Positions 46,230-58,145 are shown, counted from the stretch's first letter. The stretch is DNA of 64,000 bases from Zoroaster sp. YZ-2022 (GCA_029582265.1 CM055823.1:26524569-26588568); one strand, 5' to 3'. Notes: a model not told the origin generated them from the sequence alone. Numbers and translations are program-made.

Positions 46230-46392
46230 TTAATACACCCCCCACGTGGTTCCATTGTCTCCAGTCAGATTGTCTTGGGAATTTATGAATGTTAGTTTAC
46301 AGTTTGTGCTTTCATGTTATTGAAATTAAATTCAATGTAATTAATAGAATAACAACAACACTCGGAATGCATGTTTGTCAATTTCTCATTAA

Positions 46393-46926
46393 CCCTTATA
46401 TGACTGCAAGGGTCAAAATCAGTCAAAATGTTGATATACTTGCCAAGGTATATCTAGTGCACTTAAAGGGGCAGTATTGTCACGATCAACAGGAAATGGA
46501 ATCGGAGTGCTTGTTTTAGATGAAAATCAGTGACTGAAAATAATTCCCTACATGATGAGGTCATATTACCGTTGCTGCTGCATAAATGAGCCAGTAATTT
46601 TCAGTCACTGTGTTCCATCTTAAACTAGGACACCGATTCCATGCCCTGTTGAAAGTCTGCTCTGATTGTGATGATACTTCCCTTCAAAAGTCGAACACTA
46701 TCAAACCTTATGTGGTACACGTAACATTTACAGGTCAAAATGAGTCAACCGTTTTGACTGGTAAAAGCATTGTCTCGTGTTGTTGAGGGTGGTCAAAATT
46801 ACTGTAAAAACCAGTCAAAAATGCCCCTGTGTTACACATTTGAGTCAACAGTCAAAACAGGTCCCGAGTTGACTGATTTTGACCTCTATAGCTACTAGCC
46901 ACTAAAGTGCAGCTGTAGTCGGAGGG
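46393..46926. mobile_element. TTAA element, GTCAAAA family, reversed, split by an AGGGACAG-family element
   Basis: Left flank TTAA 46389-46392, right flank TTTTAA. The insertion at about 46467-46683 uses the host's internal TTAA (46463-46466), where uninterrupted copies read GTGCACTTAAAAGTC on this strand. Confidence 0.82.
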
Positions 46927-47142
46927 TTTTAATAGAATAATAACAAAAATTGGAATACATGTTTATCATTTACTCATTAAATTTTAATGAATTTTGCTGA
47001 ATGTTCACAGATTTGTATGGAATGATCCTCAGGGAGTAAGCAATTTATACTTTCATAAATCGTGGATAGACAGGTTTGCCAACATGATGTACATGTACAT
47101 TCCCTTTTAACCCTCCTACTCTAGCTGCACTTTAGTGAGAGA

Positions 47143-48873
47143 TAGGCTTGGGTGGTTCCACAATTTCTGGAACCGGTTCGGTTCCAAAAAAAAGACTCGG
47201 TTCCGAGTCGGAATCGGTTCCAAGAGATTAAAAAAAAAAACATAAGGATTACAGAAAATAATAAAACATACGGTCTATTCAAACTTCGTTGTGTCCCTAA
47301 TACGAAACAAAGGAGTTTCAATTTTCAACCGTAAATGCAGTGGTGATAATGTTGTTTAATTTAAAATGTTTCAGAAACTTTAAAGAAACTTTTTGGAAAC
47401 GTTAAGCTAAGTTAGAGATTTGTTTCCATTATCCTACCCTCTGTTTCCTTCCTCCATGTCCTACCGTTAGCAAACAACGTTACAAGCCGTGCGAGTACAT
47501 GCCATGGCTTTGCATGCACATGCTTCAGGGGTTGGAGCAATTAAGCAATTATACCACCCCCTATGCACAAGGTACACATGTACCGTACTACCGTCCATGC
47601 CTATTGAAATTAAATTAAGAACACTAGCAACATGACTAACTTCGTCACAAGATTATCCATATTACGGGGCCACCTTGATCATTCCACTTCACAAGACACG
47701 TGCTGTCAACATTTTTAACAACATTTCCATAACCAAAGTATCCATGTTATGGGGCCAATTTATAAACAGGGGTTGGAGCAATTAAGCAATTGCACCACCC
47801 CCTAAAACGTACCGTACTACCATCCATGTCGAATTGCCGTATTGAAAGTACACAAAGAACACAAGCAACATGACTGTTAACTTCGTCACAAGTTTATCCA
47901 TATTACGGGGCCCCCTAGATCACTCCATTTCTCAAGACACGTGCTGTCAACATTTTTAACAACATCTCCATTTTATAACCAAAGTATCCATGTTATGGGG
48001 CCACTTATGTACCGTACATGTACACTACCGTCCATGCCTATTGAAATTACATTAAGAACACTAGCAACATGACTAACTTCGTCACAAGATTATCCATATT
48101 ACGGGGCCACCTTGATCATTCCACTTCACAAGACACGTGCTGTCAACATTTTTGACAACATTTCCATAACCAAAGTATCCATGTTATGGGGCCAATTTAT
48201 AAACAGGGGTTGGAGCAATTAAGCAATTGCACCACCCCCTAAAACGTACCGTACTACCGTCCATGTTGAATTGCCGTATTGAAAGTACACAAAGAACACA
48301 AGCAACATGACTGTTAACTTCGTCACAAGTTTATCCATATTACGGGGCCCCTAGATCACTCCACTTCTCAAGACACGTGCTGTCAACATTTTTAACAACA
48401 TCTCCATTATAACCAAAGTATCCATGTTATGGGGCCACTTTATATAAACAACTCAGTGACGCACAATGATACTACTAACGCACAGACATTGCGGTTTGCT
48501 TCAGTTGTGTGTGTGGCGCCTTCACAAGTTTGCTGTAGTCTAGAGTTACATTTTGTCGGTCACTTATCAAAGAGAATCGGGTATTTTGACTGGAGCCGGT
48601 TCTCGGCTCTAGAGTTGGAGCTCAGACAACTAACTGCGTATTTCAATTGGAGCCGGGTTGGTCCTTAGAGTCGGGTATTTTGCTGGAGCCGGCTCTGACT
48701 GGGACTCTGCTCCCAGCCGGCTCTGGGACTCGGCTCTGGGAATCGGTTTGAAGGACTCGGTTCCGGAACCGACTCTTGCGAGTACTCGGTTCTTTAAAAT
48801 AGTGGAACCGCGGTTCCGATTCTCAATTTGGAATCGGGTAGAACCGGGTACCTGCCGGAACCGCCCAAGCCTA
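47143..48873. mobile_element. hAT-like element, TAGGCTTGGGTGGTTCC ends, 1.7 kb
   Basis: Perfect 8-bp duplication GTGAGAGA (47135-47142, 48874-48881). Ends TAGGCTTGGGTGGTTCC and GGAACCGCCCAAGCCTA. GGTTCC/GGAACC words crowd both ends. Inside, a block with ACTTCGTCACAAG, TTACGGGGCC and ACACGTGCTGTCAAC is present four times (about 47575-48440), as two alternating variants. No transposase. Confidence 0.88.
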
Positions 48874-49170
48874 GTGAGAGATTGCTATAGAGGTCAAAAC
48901 CAGTCAAATGCCTGTTTTGACTGTTGACCCAAATGTGCACACAGGGGCATTTTTGACTGGTTTTTACTGTCATTTTGACCACCTTGAACAATACCAGACG
49001 ATGTTTTTACCAGTCAAAAACGGTCGACTCGTTTTGACCTGTAAATGTACAAGTTTACTACATGTAAGGTTTGACAGTGTTTGACATTTAAGAGCACTAG
49101 ATATACCTTGGCAAGTACATACATGTATATCAACATTTTGACTGATTTTGACCCTTGCAGTCACAGAAGG

Positions 49171-50202
49171 TTTAAGTGCACTAGATATACCTTGGCAATA
49201 TATCAACATTTTGACTGATTTTGACCCTTGCAGTCACAGAAGGGTTAAGTGCACTAGATATACCTTGGCAATATATCAACATTTTGACTGATTTTGACCC
49301 TTGCAGTCACAGAAGGGTTAAGTGCACTAGATATACCTTGGCAATATATCAACATTTTGACTGATTTTGACCCTTGCAGTCACAGAAGGGTTAAGTGCAC
49401 TAGATATACCTTGGCAATATATCAACATTTTGACTGATTTTGACCCTTGCAGTCACAGAAGGGTTAAGTGCACTAGATATACCTTGGCAATATATCAACA
49501 TTTTGACTGATTTTGACCCTTGCAGTCACAGAAGGGTTAAGTGCACTAGATATACCTTGGCAATATATAAACAATTTGACAGATTTTGACCCTGCAGTCA
49601 CAGAAGGTTTAAGTGCACTAGATATACCTTGGCAAGTATATCAACATTTTGACTGATTTTGGACCCTTGCAGTCACAGAAGGTTTATGCACTAGATATAC
49701 CTTGGCAAGTATATCAACATTTTGACTGATTTTGACCCTTGTAGTCACAGAAGGGTTAAGTGCACTAGATATACCTTGGCAATATATCAACATTTTGACT
49801 GATTTTGACCCTTGCAGTCACAGAAGGTTTAAGTGCACTAGATATACCTTGGCAAGTATATCAACATTTTGACTGATTTTGACCCTTGTAGTCACAGAAG
49901 GGTTAAGTGCACTAGATATACCTTGGCAATATATCAACATTTTGACTGATTTTGACCCTTGCAGTCACAGAAGGTTTAAGTGCACTAGATATACCTTGGC
50001 AAGTATATCAACATTTTGACTGATTTTGACCCTTGTAGTCACAGAAGGGTTAAGTGCACTAGATATACCTTGGCAAGTATATCAACATTTTGACTGATTT
50101 TGACCCTTGCAGTCACAGAAGGTTTAAGTGCACTAGATATACCTTGGCAATATATCAACATTTTGACTGATTTTGATCCTTGTACATGTAGTAGTAGGAG
50201 GG
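49171..50202. repeat. Tandem array of the element's right end, 73-78 bp unit, about 14 copies
   Basis: The unit starts at TTAAGTGCACTAGATATACC and ends CACAGAAGGG or CACAGAAGGT. TTAA at 49172, 49245, 49318 and so on. In unexpanded copies (52776-53049) the same 74 bp lies once between an internal TTAA (52976) and the terminal TTAA (53050). Confidence 0.95.
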
Positions 50203-50333
50203 TTAAGTAATACATGTAAAATAACCCAGAACACTTATCGTGGAAGAGTAGGGGTTTACTCCGGTGTTTATGGTTCATGTAATCAGCAACCTTGTGTACA
50301 CATTTCCTCAGGCTTCCAGGATACAGTGCTTAA

Positions 50334-50856
50334 CCCTAACCACTCCTTACCATTCAAACTCCAACAGCAGGGTTTGTTGTATTTTGATGGACTCAGTACT
50401 GTATAGCCCAGACAGGGATACTTTACATGGGGCCGGGTGTCCCAATTCCAGCTAAGTCCAACAGTTGGGTGGTAGTGTTACTGCGTGGTGTTGTATTTTG
50501 ATGGACTCTACTGTGTGGCCCTGACCGGGATACTTTACATGGGGCCGGGTGTCCCAATTCCAGCTAAGTCCAACAGTTGGGTGGTAGTGTTACTGCATGG
50601 TGTTGTATTTTGATGGACTCGGTACTGTGGCCCTGACCGGGATACTTTGCATGGGGCCGGGTGTCCCAATTCCAGCTAAGTCCAACAGTTGGGTGGTAGT
50701 GTTACTGCATGGTGTTGTATTTTGATGGACTCAGTACTGTATAGCCCTGACAGGGATACTTTGCATGGGGCCGGGTGTCCCAATTCCAGCTAAGTCAAAC
50801 AGTTGGTTGGTAGTGTTACTGCATGGTGTTGTATTTTGGCAGATAGGGGGTTAGGG
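50334..50856. mobile_element. TTAA element, CCCTAACC ends, internal 113-bp tandem repeat
   Basis: TTAA 50330-50333, right flank TTTTAA. CCCTAACCACTCCTTACC to ATAGGGGGTTAGGG. TTGTATTTTGATGGACTC recurs four times (about 50379, 50491, 50603, 50716). Confidence 0.82.
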
Positions 50857-50859
50857 TTT

Positions 50860-51262
50860 TAAGTGTAATTTTGAGGGATCCTTGGTTTCATTACCAGAAA
50901 TGTATACTAATAATATTAATATCCTTTAGCCCCCCATACTATCAGTGCAAATTTATGAACAAACCATTGAGGCCACTCGAAGCCATTGCTATGGAAAGCA
51001 GTGGCTCCTAATGGCTATACTGCATAGTAACATAATACCTCATATGTCTGTTGGTTTTAGTGGTTTGTGATTGATGTATTGCAGGGGCATACTATTATGT
51101 TCCAGTCTCAGTGGCTGGTGGTGGCCTACTCTTGAGAATCTGTGTTTACAAAATAACTGCTGAAATCTCAGCATCAAACAGAAGTACTGTACACAGACAT
51201 ATAGGACACCACTGAACAAGGTGGTTTACAGTGGTATACAAGTGTTTTCATATACAAATGTA
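50860..51262. other. Possible TTAA-type left end, otherwise nothing
   Basis: CCCCCCATACTATCAGTGC at about 50930 resembles a CCCTCCTACT end and words like GTGGCTCCTAATGGC repeat loosely, but no right end was found. Confidence 0.4.
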
Positions 51263-51707
51263 GACATAAAACACAATAAAGGGGGCCACTTTCCTACCGT
51301 CACGTTAGCAGTTTTTCTAATGGTTGTAATTTTCTTTTTAATATCTGAAACCACCAAAAAAGAATTTCAACATTTGAATAGACATGCATGCTTATCCTAA
51401 AGATAATTTGAGTTGATTATTACTATTATTTTTTTAATTACCCTAAAATTTCTATCAACAAATGGACGGAAAAGTGCGGTAACTTTTTCCGTCCAATTTT
51501 TATGGAAATTTGAGGGTAAAAAAATAAATAAATAAATAAATAAATAAAATAAATCAACTCAAATTAGTTCTAGTATAAGCCTGCATGTCCATTCACATGT
51601 TGAAACACTTTTTGGTCGGTTTCAGGTACTTAAAAATAAATAACAACCATTGGAAAAACTGCTAATGTGACGGATGCAAAGTGGCCCCCTTTATTGTGTT
51701 TTATGTC
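51263..51707. mobile_element. Foldback element, arms about 220 bp
   Basis: GACATAAAACACAATAAAGG to CCTTTATTGTGTTTTATGTC. Complementarity continues inward (GTCACGTTAGCAGTTTTT against AAAACTGCTAATGTGAC) to a central GGACGGAAAAGTGCGGTAAC / TTTTTCCGTCC hairpin. Confidence 0.88.
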
Positions 51708-51922
51708 ATATGTATGTAATATTTTACAGTGGTCTCCAGTGGCCTCGGTGTTTTACATAAAGATTACTTAAAGGGGTTAGTGTGGTTTATACACGTGTGT
51801 ATACACAAACAATATGTGTACAACATATTGGACATTTAGTGGTTGGGAGTGGCCTCCATATGTAGCAGGGTTAGGGAGCAATTCTCTTAACACAGTAATT
51901 ATTAATTTCTCCTACACATTAA

Positions 51923-52358
51923 CCCTAACCACCCTGAATCCATCAAAATCCATCCCCCTGTTTTGGAGGATTTCGGCGGATTCAGGATATCTCCACATTG
52001 AGCATATGGCGGACTTTGATGGATTCAGGATTTCAATAGTTTTTAACAGCTTGGTCATGTTGGTTGATGGATTATAGTTACATGTACTGTACATGTACAG
52101 CCAACACTTGTATGTGTTAGATTTTGATGGGTTCTATGCAGCAACATACTATACAAATTTTCATGTGAGCATGGTATCCTGAATCCGCCAAGATCCGCCA
52201 GAAATTTAGTGGTGGATTTTGGCGGATTCAGGATATGTGCAATATCTACACTGGCGGATTCTGATGGATTCAGGACACCAGCATTTTGTGTGTGACAAAA
52301 ATGGTGGATTTTGGTGGATTCAGGATACTTTCTAGTAAAAATACCCAAGGGGTTAGGG
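51923..52358. mobile_element. TTAA element, CCCTAACC ends, GGCGGATTCAGGATA words
   Basis: TTAA 51919-51922 and 52359-52362. CCCTAACCACCCTGAATCC to CCCAAGGGGTTAGGG. The interior repeats GGATTTTGG(C/T)GGATTCAGG about five times. Confidence 0.87.
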
Positions 52359-52362
52359 TTAA

Positions 52363-52775
52363 TCATGCATTACTCCTACACACGTAATTATAAATGCATG
52401 ACTCAGGACTAAGTACACGTTGCATGTATTAGTTGTAAGCAGTTTACATGTTGTTCATAAATAATTGTAAAATGAGTTGTTTTTTGGCACATTGGCATTA
52501 CATGTATATCCATGTCATCCTGTCACACAATACACCCACAGAAGGTCATTGTATTGTACACCTGTGTAACACCTGTTATCTTGTCTCAGCGTCCAATCAG
52601 AAAGGGATTAGTTTCCTTTAATTGGATCACACCTCTACGATCACACCCAGGAATCGTACCATTACTATGCTGATAGAATTACAGTACAGGAATAGAAGAT
52701 TCTAACCCTACCATACCATACTTGTACATTATGTGATAAAAGAGAACTTTGAAAGAGATCCTATTCAGGCATTAA
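52363..52775. other. Nothing recognised
   Basis: No gene or element end supported. Confidence 0.45.
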
Positions 52776-53049
52776 CCTTGCTACTATAGCTGCACTTTAG
52801 CGGGAAGTAGCTATCGAGGTCAAAATCAGTCAACTGCCTGTTTTTTGACTGTTTTTTACTGTCATTTTGACCACCCTGAACAATACCAGACAATGCTTTT
52901 ACCAGTCAAAAATGGTTGACTCATTTTGACCTATAAATGTACTTACTACACGTAAGGTTTGACAGTGTTTGACTTTTAAGTGCACTAGATATACCTTGGC
53001 AAGTATATCAACATTTTGACTGATTTTGACCCTTGTAGTAGTAGCAGGG
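52776..53049. mobile_element. TTAA element, GTCAAAA family, complete
   Basis: TTAA 52772-52775 and 53050-53053. CCTTGCTACTATAGCTGC to GTAGTAGTAGCAGGG. Carries the internal TTAA at 52976-52979. Confidence 0.87.
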
Positions 53050-53193
53050 TTAAAGGACAAGTGCGTACATGCCCTGGCCGTCACTGCTTTGTGTGGACTT
53101 GACATCTGGGACACTGTTTGCCTGGCCCCATTATGTTTTTGGTCCCCGCAACATCTGTCACATAACCTGTATACAAACAGAACTACATGTGTA

Positions 53194-53423
53194 CTGAACA
53201 GCAAAAGAAACGTCGTATGAATGCAAGATATCAACAGGTATATTTTGTAATGTACACTTTGAAAACCATTCAAGTCGCATTCCATCCGCCTATAGGATTT
53301 TCAGGCACAGTCATGATTCAGAATGATGTTAGACTGCATATTTCCCGAAAACGATACATGTAAAACTCTTGTGGTTGAGTTATGTCAACGATTTAAAATC
53401 ACGACGTTTCTTTTGCTGTTCAG
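53194..53423. mobile_element. TA-flanked MITE, AACAGCAAAAGAAACGTC ends
   Basis: CTGAACAGCAAAAGAAACGT to ACGTTTCTTTTGCTGTTCAG; TA at 53192-53193 and 53424-53425; 230 bp. Shares ends with 17850-18081. Confidence 0.87.
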
Positions 53424-53727
53424 TATATATATATCATGGAACCAGTGATGGAGTTACCGGTTAGTTCGCTAACTATTTAACCCAAACTTTCACGGTCAGT
53501 TAACCGGTTAGCCGAAAGTCGGCACCCGATGGCCACACAAACTAGATATAGTCAGCAAATGACACAATGTATACATTTTCAATCAAAAAGCATCAAGAAA
53601 CTTCCTTGCAATGATTGTTTAGGCCTAATAACCAATGCGGCAAAAAACAAAGTCAAGAACAACATGGGCAGCAAATTCTTCCCCAAATTTGTATTTATTT
53701 TTTAAAGTTTCAGTCGGGTAACTGCTG

Positions 53728-54109
53728 TAAGGAAGGTTCCTAGCCAGAATACCTATAGGGGTTAGGGTTAAGGAAGGTTCCTAGCCAGAATACCTATAGG
53801 GGTTAGGGTTAAGGAAGGTTCCTAGCCAGAATACATATAGGGGTTAGGGTTAAGGAAGGTTCCTAGCCAGAATACCTACATGTATAGGGGATAGGGTTAA
53901 GGAAGGTTCCTAGCCAGAATACCTGTAGGGGATAGGGTTAAGGAAGGTTCCTAGCCAGAATACCTATAGGGGGATAGGGTTAAGGAAGGTTCCTAGCCAG
54001 AATACATATAGGGGGATAGGGTTAAGGAAGGTTCCTAGCCAGAATACCTATAGGGGGATAGGGTTAAGGAAGGTTCCTAGCCAGAATACCTACATGTAGG
54101 GGGTTAGGG
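53728..54109. repeat. 41-bp tandem array of a TTAA-element right end, 9 units
   Basis: The unit is TTAAGGAAGGTTCCTAGCC, AGAATACCTATAGGGG, TTAGGG. TTAA at 53768 and 53809 and on to 54110. It matches the right end of 36084-36345. Some units carry an ACATGT gain. Confidence 0.93.
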
Positions 54110-54433
54110 TTAACCTGGTTAACCATTCCCAGCACTACACGGAACATGTAATGTGCATATGTACACATCCATGTACTTTTTTGCAATGTCATTATGTGTA
54201 GAACGGTTTTCAAGACGAAGCCAGTAGGCCTATTCTTGGTGCCAAGTCCATTCAATAATTAAAAGACATCTTACAGAATTCCATCTCTAGGGTCTATTAA
54301 TAAGTCATCGGGTCCATAACAGTTATAAAAGGATTAGGGATTACATAGCCTTGGTGTGTACTTTGTACATTTATAGTTGACAGGTTGATTAATGAGTACA
54401 GAGAAGGGATGTATGTATTATGTACTGTCAACC

Positions 54434-54600
54434 AAGGGCCAGTATCATACAGCTGCTTACACCTTTTTACAGATAAAATTGCTTACCAGAAAGATTTGCT
54501 TAGCAGATTTATTTGGTTACCAGCCAAACTTTGATACAAAATGTACGCTGTTAGTATGCTGTATGCTGGTAGTCTGTTTTATATTGCTTAGCAAATTTTT
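54434..54600. mobile_element. Fragment of the TAGAGCTG MITE family
   Basis: AGGGCCAGTATCATACAGCTG to TTGCTTAGCAAA with TTGGTTACCAGCCAAAC inside. The right tip is missing; a reversed GTCAAAA-type end follows (54620-54735). Confidence 0.7.
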
Positions 54601-54741
54601 TTTTTCTTTTTTCTTAACCCTCCTATTACTACAAGGGGCAAAATATTGATATACTTGCCAAGGTATATCTAGTGCACTTAAAAGTCAAACACTGTCAAAC
54701 CTTACGTGTAGTACATGTACATGTACATGTAGTTACACTAA

Positions 54742-54830
54742 CCCTAACTCCCTAGGCATTGTACTAAAACAATAATAAATCCTTCATAAAATTCTCCTAG
54801 TTCAGGAGCTTTGTTGTCTAAGGGTTAGGG
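54742..54830. mobile_element. Short TTAA-type MITE, CCCTAACTCCCTAGG ends
   Basis: CCCTAACTCCCTAGGCATTG to GTCTAAGGGTTAGGG, 89 bp. Flanks CTAA and TGAA, each one change from TTAA. Confidence 0.7.
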
Positions 54831-54834
54831 TGAA

Positions 54835-55078
54835 ACAATGTCCACATACATGCAAACAACAATTGCAGTAGTACCAAAATTGCTGATCAATTCTGCCGTG
54901 CTGTGAATGTTTGCCCGATTAGTGAGGCCTCTCCTATCCACCATATGGGAAATTTGATCTGGTTCCAATAACCGCGTATACATGTATTTCACTGGTTGGC
55001 AACAAAAAAAACACACAAAAAAAACCACCGATTTTGAAGACGCCCTATGACCAGAAACCGGAGACTTTTTTTTGGCCT
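54835..55078. mobile_element. Foldback MITE fragment, AGGCCAAAAA family
   Basis: The right end is CCGGAGACTTTTTTTTGGCC. The interior reads GTGAGGCCTCTCCTATCCACC, the inverse of the family's internal segment. The left end is not found. Confidence 0.65.
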
Positions 55079-55204
55079 AAAGAACTTAATATAAAATTAC
55101 TCATTGATTCTTAGAAGAATTTGTGCAGGAATGACTTCTGTTTTTTTAAATTGTGCATTTTTAAAAATTGAGCATGGCAGAAATGTTTTGATGGATGTTT
55201 GCAT

Positions 55205-57195
55205 GTTATATTGCATAGCATTAGCAAACTTGAGTACAGGTATTCATTTTGTTCATGTTGAGTACAGGTGTTCATTTTGTTCATGTTGAGTGCAGGTGTT
55301 CATTTTGTTCATGTTGAGTACAGGGGTTCATTTTGCTCATGTTGAGTGCAGGTGTTCATTTTGCTCATGTTGAGTACAGGTGTTCATTTTGTTCATGTTG
55401 AGTACAGGGGTTCATTTTGTTCATGTTGAGTACAGGTGTTCATTTGTTCATGTTGAGTACAGGTGTTCATTTTGCTCATGTTGAGTACAGGTGTTCATTT
55501 TGCTCATGTTGAGTACAGGTGTTCATTTTGCTCATGTTGAGTACAGGTGTTCATTTTGCTCATGTTGAGTATAGATTAATTCATTTTGCTCATGTTGGAG
55601 TTACAGGTGTTCATTTTTGTTCATCGTGAGGTACAGGGTTCATTTTGCTCATGTGGAGTACAGGTGTTCATTTTGTTCATGTGGAGTACAGGTGTTCATT
55701 TTGTTCATAATTGCAGTAGCAGGTGTTCATTTGTTCATGTTGAGTAAGCAGGTGTTCATTTGTTCATGTTGAGTACAGGTGTTCATTTTGCTCATGTTGA
55801 GTACAGGTGTTCATTTTGCTCATGTTGAGTACAGGTGTTCATTTGTTCATGTTGAGTACAGGTGTTCATTTTGTTCATGTTAGTACAGGTGTTCATTTGT
55901 TCGTTGAGTACAGGTGTTCATTTTGCTCATGTTGAGTACAGGTGTTCATTTTGTTCATGTTGAGTACAGGTGTTCATTTTGTTCATGTTGAGTGCAGGTG
56001 TTCATTTTGTTCATGTTGAGTACAGGGGTTCATTTTGCTCATGTTGAGTGCAGGGGTTCATTTTGCTCATGTTGAGTACAGGTGTTCATTTTGCTCATGT
56101 TGAGTACAGGTGTTCATTTTGCTCATGTTGAGTACAGGTGTTCATTTTGCTCATGTTGAGTACAGGTGTTCATTTTGCTCATGTGGAGTACAGGTGTTCA
56201 TTTTGCTCATGTTGAGTACAGGTGTTCATTTTGCTCATGTTGAGTACAGGTGTTCATTTTGTTCATGTTGAGTACAGGTGTTCATTTTGTTCATGTTGAG
56301 TACAGGTGTTCATTTTGCTCATGTTGAGTACAGGTGTTCATTTTGCTCATGTTGAGTACAGGTGTTCATTTTGCTCATGTTGAGTACAGGTGTTCATTTT
56401 GTTCATGTTGAGTACAGGTGTTCATTTTGTTCATGTTGAGTACAGGTGTTCATTTTGTTCATGTGGAGTACAGGTGTTCATTTTGTTCATGTGGAGTACA
56501 GGTGTTCATTTTGTTCATGTTGAGTACAGGTGTTCATTTTGTTCATGTTGAGTACAGGTGTTCATTTTGTTCATGTGGAGTACAGGTGTTCATTTTGTTC
56601 ATGTGGAGTACAGGTGTTCATTTTGTTCATGTGGAGTACAGGTGTTCATTTTGTTCATGTGGAGTACAGGTGTTCATTTTGTTCATGTGGAGTACAGGTG
56701 TTCATTTTGTTCATGTGGAGTACAGGTGTTCATTTTGCTCATGTGGAGTACAGGTGTTCATTTTGCTCATGTTGAGTACAGGTGTTCATTTTGCTCATGT
56801 TGAGTACAGGTGTTCATTTTGCTCATGTTGAGTACAGGTGTTCATTTTGCTCATGTTGAGTACAGGTGTTCATTTTGCTCATGTTGAGTACAGGTGTTCA
56901 TTTTGCTCATGTTGAGTACAGGTGTTCATTTTGCTCATGTTGAGTACAGGTGTTCATTTTGCTCATGTTGAGTACAGGTGTTCATTTTGCTCATGTTGAG
57001 TACAGGTGTTCATTTTGCTCATGTTGAGTACAGGTGTTCATTTTGCTCATGTTGAGTACAGGTGTTCATTTTGCTCATGTTGAGTACAGGTGTTCATTTT
57101 GCTCATGTTGAGTACAGGTGTTCATTTTGCTCATGTTGAGTACAGGTGTTCATTTTGCTCATGTTGAGTACAGGTGTTCATTTTGCTCATTTTGA
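55205..57195. repeat. 28-bp minisatellite, about 70 copies
   Basis: The unit is TGAGTACAGGTGTTCATT, TTGTTCATGT. Variants: TTGCTCATGT, TGGAGTAC, TACAGGGG. Variant types are clustered: TTGTTC/TGGAG mainly 56450-56740, TTGCTC/TTGAG mainly 56760-57190. 28 is not a multiple of 3, so one frame reads all three phases in turn. Confidence 0.97.
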
Positions 57196-57299
57196 ATAGC
57201 AAATCTTGAATTTTGATTCGCGAATTGTGAAATTTTGTGAAGCATTTTTTAGCTATGCGATATACAGAGAAATCATACATGGTTTGTTCTGTACCATTG

Positions 57300-57691
57300 T
57301 AAGGCTGAGCCGGGTATCTGGAAACCTGACCGAAATTGTCATTCCATTTTTTCGGTTCCAACTACCCGTAAACGGCTTTTGAAAATTTCCACATACTGTA
57401 AATGGAAGTCTCCATTATTTTATTAACAAAATGTAGGGGGAATGGGGATGCTTAAGTCGTTTTTAATATATACAACATGTAGAGGCGGGAAATTATTACA
57501 GTAAGTCCACATTTATTATGACTCTAATAAAACTAGAGAATCTTGCGTTCATATTGGTTCTTTTATACATTCAGGAGTACACGTATTTACATACATGTTT
57601 TTTTACAAAATTGTTTACGGGTACCCGGGTATCAGAAGATTTCCAATTTCGGGTATCCGGTTCCCGAAATAACCAAAAATGCACAGCCTTA
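57300..57691. mobile_element. hAT-like element, AAGGCTG(A/T)GC ends
   Basis: TAAGGCTGAGCCGGGTATCTG to AATGCACAGCCTTA with GGGTATCCGG words. No matching target duplication found. Confidence 0.75.
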
Positions 57692-57718
57692 TTGGGAGAT
57701 GCAAGAGTGTACATAATA

Positions 57719-58145
57719 TAAGCTTGGGCGATATCAATTTTTTTTTTCATCCATGATAGTGATACATCAGCAAACATATATCGCGATTTCGATAATATCG
57801 CGATTATGTTTTCATTCATGCATGATTGCTTTAGAGCCGATAACCACAGGTATGTACCCCTCTACAAGCGTCACAATAAATTGCAAATTCGTTTGTATAG
57901 TGTGTATGTACTGTTGAAAATACTGAAAAGACTGTTCTAATTTTGTTTCCTTGGAATTTCTGACTCACAATGGCGATTTTTTTTATTTTTTTTATTTTTA
58001 TTTTTTTTTAATCGCGATATATTTTTTTAATTGCGATTTGCCGATATCTCGATAACTTAAAAAGGGTCTCGATATCGTAATCGAATAAAAAAAAATAAAA
58101 AAGTATCGCGATATTCGATATTATCGTGTTATCACCCCAAGCTTA
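57719..58145. mobile_element. hAT-like element, TAAGCTTGGGCGATA ends
   Basis: Perfect 8-bp duplication ACATAATA (57711-57718, 58146-58153). TAAGCTTGGGCGATATC to TATCACCCCAAGCTTA. Confidence 0.9.

Larger units (their letters stand above)
47111..50202. mobile_element. TTAA element, GTCAAAA family, with hAT-like insertion and amplified right end
   Basis: TTAA at 47107-47110 and 50203-50206. CCCTCCTACTCTAGCTGC at the left, AGTAGTAGGAGGG at the right. Contains 47143-48873 (insertion) and 49171-50202 (array). The unexpanded length would be about 320 bp. Confidence 0.85.

Noticed and set aside
49171..50202. CRISPR-like array
   Set aside because: Units are contiguous with no unique spacers, and the genome is eukaryotic.
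53728..54109. Possible interstitial telomere (TTAGGG/CCCTAA words)
   Set aside because: TTAGGG occurs once per 41-bp unit and is the tip of a TTAA element, not a pure hexamer repeat; the same applies to all CCCTAAC ends here.
56418..56831. 137-codon open frame with GVHFVHVEYRCSFCSC repeats
   Set aside because: 28-bp minisatellite translation; the frame exists only where the TGGAG variant removes a stop codon.
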